Assembly: GCA_039720395.1 (NCBI GenBank)
Contig: CM077823.1
Span: 35,298,371 to 35,362,370, forward strand
Reading direction: 5' to 3'
DNA from: Liquidambar formosana
Taxonomy: Eukaryota; Streptophyta; Magnoliopsida; Saxifragales; Altingiaceae
Length of the DNA stretch: 64,000 bases
Shown here: positions 45,668 to 55,474 of the stretch, one piece after another
Position numbering within the stretch: position 1 is the stretch's first letter
Layout of the letters: each line of letters begins with the position of its first letter
Notes under the pieces: model-generated
What the model was told of the DNA's origin: nothing
Databases searched by the model: none
Seen by the model: only the letters and a program-made list of their open reading frames with translations
Made by a program: the position numbers and the translations under genes

Positions 45668-46358
45668 GTGCTTTCATGATCAGAGCTAAATAGGGGCAAG
45701 GGTTCTCAATGTTCTTCTTTGGACAAGGAAACATTTTTTTGTCTAATATATGATGTATTGTTCACATGATGTCATAATGGAAGCAATTAATAAAAAATTG
45801 AAAAAAACTTGAATAAAAAGGCTAGAAAGATAACACGCTTACCAGAGAAATTTTTAAGTGCAAAAATCAAAGGAAGAAGGAAGACAAATACAGACTGCTC
45901 TTGGAGGGGTAGTTGCTGTTGCTCTTTTTGTAAATGTGCAGTAAAATTGGCAGCATCAAGGGTTTCGGATCTGGGAGGATCCTCCCATTAGTCCTTCCAT
46001 CTCACATTTTCATCAGGATTGCTTTGATTTCACAAATCTAGATCTAGTCCTCGTCGCCAGAGATCATCCCCGTAGAGTGATTCTCTCTATGGTCGTGGGT
46101 AGGTAGGCAAGGATGAAGAAAGAGATAAAGGAGAGGGTATTTTGGTCAGTAATGAACCAAATGGACTAAATGAATTAAAAAAACACTTACTTGACTAATT
46201 GATAAATAAATGTTATTTACTTGACTATTGGCTAAATCCCCCAAAAAAAAACATTCATGCCCACCAATTTCAAAAAATTGGGATATGATCAAATTTCACT
46301 TCTATTATCTACCAAGAAAAAAAAAATCCCATTTCTATTGAACATCTTATTTGTGGAA

Positions 46359-46447
46359 AAAAAAAAAAAGAAAGAAAGAAAGAAAGAAAGAAAGAAGAAG
46401 AAGAAGAAGAAAGAAGAAAAAGAAGAAGAAGAAGAAAGAAAGAAAGA
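46359..46447. repeat. (GAAA)n / (GAA)n microsatellite
   Basis: A compound purine tract of nearly 90 bp. The ORFs spanning it on both strands are low complexity and not genes. Confidence 0.85.
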
Positions 46448-46867
46448 TGATGGAAAACACTGCAGCTTGTGGTGCCATTTTATTGAAGCGTGGCCAAATT
46501 TGAACGTCTTTTTGCTTTGGACTAGATCTTTTCATTTTGTGGACAACTTTTGTCGACTTTGTTTGAGCATCTTTTATTTTTGCCGACTTTTTCTTCCACT
46601 TTGTTTTGGGTGGGGACGTTTTGCTTTTGATTTTAGCAATAACTTGGCGTAGATGCAACGTACCTTTCAATGATGGAGAGATTTGATAATGACAGATTGT
46701 CTGTAAAGGATTTGGGTTAGCCTTACACTAGCAAGTGTAATTAAAAATCTCGCCTTGTTCCTGATCCAAACTCAGTTTGGGCTAAGGATTCTACTTCTCG
46801 AGTTAAGCCTGGGTTGACCTCCCAATTAGCCCAAGTGATAGCCCTACTTGAATTGAAATTTTCTTCC

Positions 46868-47192
46868 TACAAAAGTTATTGTAACCCCTCAATGTAATTT
46901 GCACATCCCAATAATTTTAATTTTTAAAATTTTAAGAAAAAGAAAAAAACAAAAAAAAAAATTAGGAGAAATGGTCGTGTTGTCTATTATAAATCATTAT
47001 TTTGAATAACTTTGTAGAAGAAAGTTTTTTTAAAATTTATCATTTCAGTGAATTTTTTTTGCCATTTATAGTTTTGTTTCATTTTTGGCAAAAAATTTCT
47101 ACTTAAACGACAAATTTTATATTTTTCATAAAATATTGAAAAATTAAAATAAGTGAAATGTAGAAATAACATTGAGGGGTTACCTTCTACAA
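46868..47192. mobile_element. Palindromic MITE, CCCCTCAATG family, second copy
   Basis: GTAACCCCTCAATG on the left is mirrored by CATTGAGGGGTTACC on the right, about 325 bp, with A/T-rich pairing inside. Related to 35797-36140. Confidence 0.65.
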
Positions 47193-47636
47193 ATTGCCAT
47201 GTTCCTATTTATGGTTCCTAAAAAGAAATTCTTGATTTGGCTTAAATACTTCTTACACTAGAATATAATGTGTTTGGTAAAACTTGGCTTTAACTCTTTT
47301 TTGGCCTTTTGGGATGAATCATAGATCTGTCAGATGACTATAACTCATCTATTTTATCATTTAATTAATCATATGTAGACCATACAATAACCATGTGAAA
47401 AAATAAAATAAAATAAAAAATAAAAAAGAGGGGGTTTGTGGGGTGGAGTTCAACAAGTACTCATGCCTGAACCTATAGAGGAGTATCTACTGAGTTTGGA
47501 TCCTATGCCTGTACCTAGGTGTGTTTGTATTTTTAAAATTGTGGACACATCAGTATAAAGAAACATTCAGCAGGCTCTAAAATAATCATAAAGATCCAAG
47601 CATATCCAAGTACAAATAGAGAATCGAAACTGGGAC
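47193..47636. other. Unassigned spacer and 3' flank
   Basis: Nothing recognised before the stop codon of the next CXE gene. Confidence 0.4.
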
Positions 47637-49614
47637 CTAGACTTGATTTATAAATGAAGCCACTGTTTTCATCATGATCTTAGCCTTCTCACAAATGGGG
47701 TTAAACAAATAGAACACATGATCCTCCCCTTCAACCTCAGTCAATCTCCACCACTCCACCCCACCCACTCTCCTTCAATGCCTCATAATAAGCCCAACCC
47801 CTACCTCTAAGCCCATCTTTCCCGGCTACACAAACCAGCACCCTGGTGCACCCCAAGCTCTTCAGCCTCGGATCCCCGACCGGGTTTAGTCTCGGGTCAT
47901 CGCACCCGGTGCAGGACGGGCAGATGAACATGAAATATTTAAGTGCTTCATTGCTACCAAAGAATGGATGGGCTAAGACCATTCCAACTAGTTTCACACC
48001 AGCCCGCAGTTCAGTAACCCCGGCTCGAACCGCCATGTTGTGTGCTATGTTGGCTCCAGCACTGTCTCCGGCTAAGAAAACTCGGCTGAAATCGGCATGA
48101 TTTTTCAACCATGGTTCAGTGCCTTCTGTTGGGGAAACAATATTATGTGACTAATTAAATACCACAGAAAATATGAATCTTTTTAATTATTAATTAAAAT
48201 CAAATATATCAGAATTATTTATTGTGAAAATTTGAAAGGCATGAGACTTGCTATATATTCTAAAATCGTATGTGTCTCTTTATGTGATGATTCTACTTGC
48301 CAGTACATGTCTCCAAGATATAATTGCCTAAAAACTTAGACTCTATTTGGTTCGTGAATTTTATTGAAGAAAAAAATAAAATATAAGAAATTGTACTTTT
48401 CTTTATTTGGTTCCAATGAAAAATTAGAAGAAGAAGAAGAGTTAAAATAATTTTGACTTGATATGATTTTATCTTTTCCTTTCATTTTCTTTTCTTCTCA
48501 TTTTTTTTTTCCATTCTTTTTTTTTTTCCTTGGTAGAATCCATGAACCAAATAGAGGGTCAAAGAAAAAAGAAATTTTGGAAAGTAGCAGAACTATTAAA
48601 TAAGAGAAAGAGAGAGTTAACTTTTCTTGTCTGAAAAACCAGGGCTAATTTTTGTAGTTACCAAAAAAAATTAAATAAACTAGGCTTTAGAATTCTTTTT
48701 GCATCACCCTAGACTTCTTGGACTTGATCCTCTAGGTTTTTTCTTTTAGGGATCTCATAAGGCATTTGCTCAGGTTCAATGATTCAATAGCTTGTTATTT
48801 TTTTTTATTAATTTACAAAGCAAATGATTCAATAGTCATGAAAAATCCTATTTGGATGATCTAATGGCTTTATATTTTTTTTCATTCATTTACAAACTAA
48901 ACAATTCAGTAGGGATGAAAAATCCTATAATATCCCTATAGGGTAAAAGGATCCAAATTCCCTTTAGGTTCAGATCTAAAAATATACACATTTTTTCTTC
49001 TGTTTTTTTTTTTGCTAAGTAAGAAGGATAGAGGCGGACAACCAACGGTAACAATCCCCCCAGGCATTACCATCAGGACCCTCTACCGGCTTAAGAATGT
49101 CACGCTTACTCATATATATCTGTTTAAAAATAAAGGTCGTGGGACAGAGTTCGATTGAAACTCCTTAAAATTTCCTATTACCTTCTCCTTTCGAGTGTGA
49201 AGCCACCCATTGAAGTGCAGCCCATGAATCATCATAAGCAATCGGAAGAGGGTGCTCCGGCGCTCTTCTGTAGTGGACGGACACGGCGACGACGTTCGCC
49301 TCGGCAACAAGGGAAGTAAGATAGTTATGGTAAAGGGGAGAGAAGGGGGATTCAATGGAAAAGGCTCCACCATGGATGTATACAAGAAGCGGAAGTTTTT
49401 TACTTGGGTTGGTGATTTTGGGGAGGAAGAGACGGGCAGATACGTCGGTTTCCGGCGATATTAGGACGTCTTTGGACTGGACTCCGGTTTGGGGATCAGT
49501 TGATGGGGGTACTGTTTCAGTGCCTTTGAGTCTTTCTACACGGCCGTCTTTGTATATACGGAATAAGGGAGGATAATCATGGGCTATTTCATTGGTACTA
49601 ATGCTTGAATCCAT
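47637..49614 (-). pseudogene. Carboxylesterase (CXE) with intron and C-terminal frameshift, copy 7
   Basis: Exon 1 is 49182-49614 (start MDSSIST), exon 2 is 47637-48125. The intron (48126-49181, 1,056 bp) has GT-AG ends (donor G|GTAATAG, acceptor CCCCAACAG|AAGG) and phase 1. Splicing joins ...SKGE to EGTEPWLKNHADF, exactly where other copies read SHANGDGPEPWLNNHADF. The exons total 922 nt, one more than a whole number of codons. An extra base near 47740 puts TGA right after VVEID, losing the last ~40 residues, including the catalytic His (GEDHVFYL survives in the other frame). Other changes: oxyanion hole HGGA (81-84) and HYRRAP in place of DYRLAP. Nucleophile GDSAG intact. The intron holds a Tourist-like MITE. 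A TATATAAA box lies at 49662-49669. Probably a pseudogene, unless the extra base is an assembly error. Confidence 0.85.
48339..48558. mobile_element. Tourist-like MITE, copy B, inside CXE intron
   Basis: 220 bp. Ends GACTCTATTTGGTTC and GAACCAAATAGAGGG; flanks TTA and TCA. Same family as 1948-2176. It lies wholly within the intron at 48126-49181. Confidence 0.7.
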
Positions 49615-50710
49615 TGAAGAGACTAATAATCTCCAGATTCAATTAGAAGGTGTCATTTTTCTTTATATACAAGGAGAAAAGAGATAAGATTTGGAATGGT
49701 GGATGCGTTTGGTGAGAGTGAGAAAGAATGAGTAAGACAGTTTTGAAAAGTTTGGCTCCGTTAGCTTCATGGTAAAAAGAAAGGATAGGAAAAATTCGCA
49801 ATGTAACTATTCCGAATAATGTATGAAATTTCATTACCCACATTAACAATGTCAAAATTCCTAAATCGGAATTCACATAAATCAAAACAAACCCCTATGT
49901 TTAGTTACATGAATAGTTACATGCCTACACTTCGTCTTCTTCATCCATTTATTCGTCATGTAACTGTTCCCCGCTATAATAGTTATAGTAACTACATTCA
50001 CATACATCTCTAGTTACATGTAACTGAGACCTAACTAACTAATTACCCTTTCAATCTCTTTAAAAAACAAAAAAACAAAAAAAACAAGAGGAAATTAGAG
50101 GGAGTACATGTTTGGGGGTTTGTTCAACCCTCAATTCACCTATAAAAATTCTTTTAGCCTCAAGTTCACTACACATGAAGAAACGGTAACGTTTTGGGAA
50201 CAGCTGTAAAAAATCTTGCCATGAATACCACTAATGCCCTTCTAAACATATATGACAAAGTTTTAAAAGGAAAACCAGCCACGATTTCCAGAATCAAATC
50301 CATCCCATTCATTATACTGCCTTTCTAAACACATATGGCAAGGTTTTAAATGAAAAACCAGCCACGATTTATGGAATCAAACTCATCCCATTCATTATTT
50401 AAGTTTGCTAAATGTCCTATGAAATTCATACCCGTCAAGTTTCGACAGATGTAACTAATTAATGATGGATGGCCTTTTTGTAGACTTATTTTATGTAAGA
50501 TCATGTAACCAACCCATATGCATGTATATTTCCAGAAAAATTTGCAATATAACTATTCCGAATAATATATGAAATTTCATTACCCACATCAACAATGTCA
50601 AAATCACTAATTCAAATAAATAATTAGTAGTGGTCTTACAAGAAACATAAGTAAACTTTTTTATGTAAGAAAAGTTTTCCCACAAAATACATCCTCTGTT
50701 ATTTATTTAA
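49615..50710. repeat. Intergenic with direct repeats
   Basis: A ~75-bp unit containing AACTATTCCGAATAAT and GAAATTTCATTACCCACAT occurs at about 49795-49865 and 50535-50605. A separate ~92-bp unit containing ACCAGCCACGATTT is tandemly doubled at about 50228-50400. No gene seen. Confidence 0.6.
49662..49669 (-). promoter_or_regulatory. TATA box of CXE copy 7
   Basis: TATATAAA on the minus strand, 48-55 bp before the start codon. Confidence 0.5.
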
Positions 50711-51011
50711 TCTACTTTGCCAACCCACTACCAAGTCTAAGAAGAAAAAGACTCGATTCATACCTACTGAACTTCTCAATGGTATGGTCAAGTGACCAAA
50801 AATAAAATAAGTGACCAATGAAGAATTGCCATGTCATTGATCAACAACCATAGAAAGCATTTAATAGATCAGATATACTAAAAGTAACTTGATTTGATGT
50901 GGCATGCCACGTTCATTTGTTAGCCTGTGGAATTGCCACTTCACCCCTTAATAAGAAGGAAAGACCAAAGTCATACGGTCAGTTTTCATTCTTATTAATT
51001 ACCAGACAAAA

Positions 51012-51836
51012 ATGAATGGGATGCGCACTGGAAATACAGCTTTTACAGGTAGCTATGCGCGCGAAACTACAAGGTACCTTCCTAACCGCTTAAAATTTGC
51101 AGTTATAAAAACACAAAGCTGTGTACATTCAGAAAGAAGTTCATTCCTAACCTGTTCGCAATTCAATTTTTCTTTGGGAACTCCTCAACTTCCAACTATT
51201 TCTCCATCTTCTTCTTCAGAAAGAATGGAAGAAAAAACTATGTCAAGCAGCAACTTTTCACTTCACAGTTGTGATGCATTGCGTTTTAACATAAGCAGTA
51301 GCACCCTCAACAAAGCCCAAAGGCGTTGGCGTATGGCTTATTCCGCAATCTACTCTTTCCGGGTCATGCTCTCCCTTGCCAGGGACATTGTTTCCAAGAA
51401 CAAGAGCAACCCCATATCTGAAATGTTGCAACACAAAATTGAACCAAATACTATGTCCGGCATAAACCTTTCGTTTACATCGCTCACTAGCACCCTCACC
51501 AAAGCTAAGCTGCGATGGCGCATGGCCTACACAGCAATCTACTCTGTCCGCGTCATGCTCTCTCTTGGCAGAGATATTATATCGAAGAAGAAGAGCAACC
51601 CCACATCTGAAATCTTGCCACACGAAATTGAACCAAGTACTATGTCAGGCAGAAACCTTTCGATTACATTGCTCACTGGCGCCTTCACCAAAGCCAAGAA
51701 GCGATGGCGCATGGCTTATATGGCAATCTATTCTGTCCAAGTCATGCTATCCCTTGTCAAAGATATATATTGTTTCCAACAAGAGGAACAACCCCATATC
51801 TCAAATCTTGCAGTCTCATTCATACACCATCCTTGA
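51012..51836 (+). pseudogene. ACA-type Ca2+-ATPase N-terminal repeats, left arm
   Basis: A 274-codon open frame. From about codon 93 it has three repeats of ~60 residues, each with a basic-aromatic segment (RRWRMAYSAIYSFRVMLSL, LRWRMAYTAIYSVRVMLSL, KRWRMAYMAIYSVQVMLSL). This resembles the N-terminal calmodulin-binding region of plant autoinhibited Ca2+-ATPases of the ACA12/13 type, which normally have one copy. Linkers contain EIEPSTMSG-like phrases. No pump catalytic domain follows, only the start of the palindrome loop. The family assignment rests on the loop fragment plus this motif. The frame is open, so a small basic repeat protein is conceivable but unproven. Confidence 0.6.
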
Positions 51837-51930
51837 TATCGAGCCAAGTACTACACAATGTAGTGTGGATGCTGCGCCTCGTCCAAGCAATCTCAACACT
51901 GACAGAGTTAAACCTTTCGTTTAAATTGCT

Positions 51931-52442
51931 CACTAGGAAAGCTACTGCAAGACCAACCTTTCCAATAAAAGATGTCAACTTGTCGAGCCGAGCTTGTAAT
52001 GGTGTTCGTTCGTTAGAATCACGGGAGATCGAGCTCATTATTTCTCCCCATGCCGCGTTGATTCCCACCAACGTCACAAGCATTCGAGCATATCCATCTG
52101 CCACCTTTGAACCGGAAAACAAGAAGGTGTTCTGGACGGAATCCACTTCCACATGGTCACTCTCCCCATCATGCTTGACTCGTCCACTAGCAAAGAATGT
52201 CCATTTAAAAACAACCCATCAGTTGGAATCTGATCTCCAATCTTTAGAAACACAACATCCCCAACTACAATATCAAAGATGGAGATCTGTTGTCGCCTCC
52301 CTTCTCTTACAACGTCGACTTTGATATTGTTACTTATTTTCGATAACTTGTCAAACTGTCTCTCTTGTCTAAAGTTACTGAGAGCAGAGACAGCCGCAAC
52401 AAGGAAGACAGCTACAAATATACTCCCTCCCTCGTACCAACC
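51931..52442 (-). pseudogene. ACA-type Ca2+-ATPase fragment (TM2 and actuator domain)
   Basis: The palindrome loop. On the minus strand it begins GWYEGGSIFVAVFLVAAVSA, a membrane span, then SNFRQERQFDKLS, QISIFDIVVGDVVFLKIGDQ and LLVDESS. This is the second transmembrane segment and actuator domain of plant P2B Ca2+-ATPases. One G is missing after the GATGGG stretch near 52150, shifting the frame. The rest (FLFSGSKVADGYARMLVT to KVGLAVAFLV) continues in the next frame. The hallmark TGES reads MGES. It lacks phosphorylation and nucleotide-binding domains and cannot pump. The expected N-terminal part lies in the right arm on the same strand. Confidence 0.82.
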
Positions 52443-52534
52443 TTCTGTCAGTGTTGAGATTGCTTGGACGAGGCGCAGCATCCACACTACGTTGTGTAGA
52501 ATAATTACTTGGCTCGATATCAAGGATGGTGTAT

Positions 52535-53077
52535 GAATGAGACTGCAAGATTTGAGATATGGGGTTGTTCCTCTTGTTGGAAACAATATATATCTTTGAC
52601 AAGGGATAGCATGACCCGGACAGAGTAGATTGCCATATAAGCCATGCGCCATCGCTTCTTGGCTTTGGTGAAGGCGCCAGTGAGCAATGTAATCTAAAGG
52701 TTTCTGCCTGACATAGTACTTGGTTCGATTTCATGTGGCAAAATTTCAGATGTGGGGTTGCCCTTCTTCGTCGATATAATATCTCTGCCAAGAGAGAGCA
52801 TGACCTGGACAGAGTAGATTGCTGTGTAGGCCATGCGCCATCGCAGCTTAGCTTTGGTGAGGGTGCTAGTGAGCAATGTAAACGAAAGGTTTATGCCGGA
52901 CATAGTATTTGGTTCAATTTTGTGTTGCAACATTTCAGATATGGGGTTGCTCTTGTTCTTGGAAACAATGTCCCTGGCAAGGGAGAGCATGACCCGGAAA
53001 GCGTAGATTGCGGTATAAGCCATACGCCAACGGTTTTGGGCTTTGTTGAGGGTGCTACTGCTTATGTTAAAAAGCAA
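52535..53077 (-). pseudogene. ACA-type Ca2+-ATPase N-terminal repeats, right arm
   Basis: Mirror of the left-arm repeats, in the same orientation as the loop fragment. The first two repeats stay open from 53077 to a stop after SGRNL at 52694. The third continues in another frame. Read with the loop it gives the order expected for an ACA pump (N-terminal region, then TM2 and actuator domain), so this arm is probably the original and the other its inverted copy. Confidence 0.6.
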
Positions 53078-53649
53078 TGCATCACAACTGTGAAGTGAAA
53101 AGTTGCTGCTTTACATAGTTTTTTTCTTCCATTCTTTCTGAAGAAGAAGAAGATGGAGAAATAGTTGGAAGTTGAGGAGTTCCCAAAGAAAAATTGAAAT
53201 GCGAACAGGTTAGGAATGAACTTCTTTCCGAATGTACACAGCTTTGTGCTTTTATAACTGCAAATTTTAAGCGGTTAGGAAGGTACCTTGTAGTTTCGCG
53301 CGCATAGCTACCTGTAAAAGCTATATTTCCAGTGTGCAACCCATTCACTCTTGTCTGGTAATTAATAAGAACGAAAACTGACCGCATGACTTTGGTCTTT
53401 CCTTCTTATTAAGGGGTGACGGCGCAATTCCACAGGCTTACTAATGAACGTGGCATGCCACATGAAATCAAGTTACTTTTTGTATATCTGATCTATTAAA
53501 TGCTTTCCATGGTTGTTGATCAATGACATGGCAATTCTTCATTGGTCACTTGTTTTACTTTTGGTCACTTGACCATACCATCGAGAAGTTCAGTAGGTAT
53601 GAATCGAATCTTTTTCTTCTTAGACTTGGTAGAGGGTTGGCAAAGTAGA

Positions 53650-53906
53650 CTAGTATGTTAATTAATTTTGTGAGAAAAAAAGTATCATCCGAGAGTTGAG
53701 CCTTTATATTTTTTTTACAATTTTCTTACAAACCAAATGTATACACACGAGAAAATTAATTTCTAACATTTATCATTATTTTCATCTTTTTTACTTCCTT
53801 GCATTTAAATTTATTACATATGGAGCCTAGTAAGGAAAACTAAACAGTGGAATGCTACAAGCCTACGACTGCGGTGTTGGATTATTTTATTTCAGCGGTA
53901 AATTGG

Positions 53907-53952
<46 letters not shown>

Positions 53953-54407
53953 AATATTATGAGTCTTAATGCCTATTTTATCAATTATTTTGTTAACGTG
54001 ACGTAATGGTTTGGTGTAGCACCAGCCAACAATGATGGCACAACAGTTTTGATGGATTTAAAAGGATGGTGTGGGGCTTTGTTACATAATTGCACTCACT
54101 GCTGCCATATATTACAGTAGTTAACAATTCAAACAAGGATAATTTTAATTGGACCATAATCTAAAGTTATCACCTTTATTATCATCAAGAATCAATAAAA
54201 GGGTTATCCCACAAATTACTGTTTCAATTTCACATCATCGTATGATCATATCATTATAGAGGCAATGCTTTTGGACACCTTAATTACTAAGGGGCAATGC
54301 TTTTGGACCCCTTAATTATTGAAGCTTCCAATTATGTGATGTGAAAACAGATTGAGACTAGTAACCGGAATTATCACCTTATGACAACCAATAAAAGAGT
54401 TCAAACC
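53650..54407. other. Spacer with (TA)n
   Basis: A (TA)n tract of about 42 bp at 53909-53951. GGGGCAATGCTTTTGGAC-type phrase duplicated at about 54259 and 54291. No gene seen. Confidence 0.5.
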
Positions 54408-55319
54408 CTAAACTTGATTCACAAAAGAAACGAACCGGTTCATCAGGGGCGGGGCGTTCTCACTAGTCGGGTTGAACAGATGGAAGCAATGGCCCTCACC
54501 TTTAGTCTCAAAAAGCTCCACGGTTCCTCCCCAATCACTCTTACCCAATGTCTCACAGTATGCCAAACCTCTACTCCTCAGCCAATCCTTCTCTGCCAAG
54601 CAAACCAACACCCTACTACACCCCATGCGGGGCAAGTTCGGATCCGCACCCGGGTTCAATTTCGGGTCATCACACCCACTGCTTGTTGGACATATGAACT
54701 TGTAGAATTTATCTTGTTCTTCACCACCAAAGAATGGGTGCACTATAATCATCCCTAGCAGTTTCACACCATCCAATCCGGTAACGCCAGCTCGGACTGC
54801 CAAATGGTGGACAATGTTTGCTCCAGCACTCTCCCCGGCTAAGAATACCCGCCCAAAATCCGCATTTTCGTTCAAAACGGGCTCGGGCCCCAGCCCATTT
54901 GAGTGGGTAGCGGCCCACTGCAGGGCGGCCCATGAATCATCATATGCAAGAGGAAGAGGGTGCTCTGGGGCTAACCTATAGTCAACAGAAAGAGCGATGA
55001 TATTGGCTTGGGCCACTAGAGATGCAACAAAGTCGTTACAAATGATGTCGAAGGGCGATCCGACGCAGAAGCCTCCACCGTGGTAGTGGATGAGGAGGGG
55101 GAACTTTTGATGTGAGTCGTTGATTTTTGGCACGAAGAGACGGGCCGATACGCCGGTTTCTGGTGAGATTATAACGTCTCTGGATTGGACCCCAGTTTTG
55201 GGATCATGGGCCGGGGGAACATAGGGAGGAGGGACTTTGTATCTCTCTATACTTCCATCTTTGTATACTTTGAAGTAGGGTGGGAATTCTTGGGTTATTT
55301 CTTTGGTTCTTGCAGCCAT
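54408..55319 (-). CDS. Carboxylesterase (CXE), YRLAP group, copy 8
   Basis: A 303-residue single-exon carboxylesterase starting MAARTKE at 55319. HGGG 80-83 in HYHGGGF, Ser164 in GESAG, Asp245 in AEKD, His277 in GEGHCFHL. The conserved DYRLAPEHPLP is at 113-123. Compared with the left group it has Glu before the nucleophile, HYHGGG rather than YIHGGG, and a Cys-rich stretch ICPTSSGCDDPKLNPG. A CT-rich tract (55338-55368) lies in the leader, 19 bp before the ATG, and a TATATAAAA box at 55466-55474 about 150 bp upstream. Its closest relatives are 57073-57988 and 59798-60709. Complete triad, no targeting signal: a soluble esterase with unknown substrate. Confidence 0.94.
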   Translation of the reverse strand: MAARTKEITQEFPPYFKVYKDGSIERYKVPPPYVPPAHDPKTGVQSRDVIISPETGVSARLFVPKINDSHQKFPLLIHYHGGGFCVGSPFDIICNDFVASLVAQANIIALSVDYRLAPEHPLPLAYDDSWAALQWAATHSNGLGPEPVLNENADFGRVFLAGESAGANIVHHLAVRAGVTGLDGVKLLGMIIVHPFFGGEEQDKFYKFICPTSSGCDDPKLNPGADPNLPRMGCSRVLVCLAEKDWLRSRGLAYCETLGKSDWGGTVELFETKGEGHCFHLFNPTSENAPPLMNRFVSFVNQV

Positions 55320-55333
55320 AGCAGCTAAAATGA

Positions 55334-55337
<4 letters not shown>

Positions 55338-55368
<31 letters not shown>
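55338..55368. repeat. (CT)n tract in CXE copy 8 leader
   Basis: GA repeat on the plus strand, transcribed as CT in the 5' leader. Confidence 0.85.
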
Positions 55369-55370
<2 letters not shown>

Positions 55371-55465
55371 GTCTTTGAAGAGGAAAAGGACTAGGCTATC
55401 CTGAAATAAAAGGGTAAGGACTTATGTAGAAGCTAGAGTGGGCAGTGGCCCCTCACAAATTCTCT

Positions 55466-55474
55466 TTTATATAG
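55466..55474 (-). promoter_or_regulatory. TATA box of CXE copy 8
   Basis: TATATAAAA on the minus strand, about 147-155 bp before the start codon, placing the CT tract inside the leader. Confidence 0.55.

Larger units (their letters stand above)
43488..46240. mobile_element. Possible larger DNA transposon carrying a nested Helitron
   Basis: Both ends share an inverted ~60-bp sequence. The left end is GGGGAAATTGGCGATTAGTC. On the minus strand the right end reads GGGGGATTTAGCCAATAGTC, and the TTATCAATTAGTCA phrase is common to both. The interior has no transposase. It contains the Helitron at 43659-45100 and a GAA-rich microsatellite. No TSD found, so the outer limits are tentative. Confidence 0.4.
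50711..53649. repeat. Long palindrome with ACA-type Ca2+-ATPase fragments
   Basis: Left arm 50711-51905 and right arm 52445-53649 are inverted copies of about 1.2 kb, close to 95% alike by eye, around a 539-bp loop. Each arm carries a ~300-bp promoter-side stretch and then three in-frame tandem repeats. The loop is a separate piece of the same pump family. No TSD was found at the outer edges (TCTACTTTGCC and GGCAAAGTAGA). Possible origins are capture by a DNA transposon or an inverted tandem duplication of a local gene fragment. Transcription through it would give a stable hairpin RNA. Confidence 0.85.

Noticed and set aside
46257..46652. 131-codon lysine-rich ORF and its antisense partner
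   Set aside because: Both are translations of the GAAA/GAA microsatellite.
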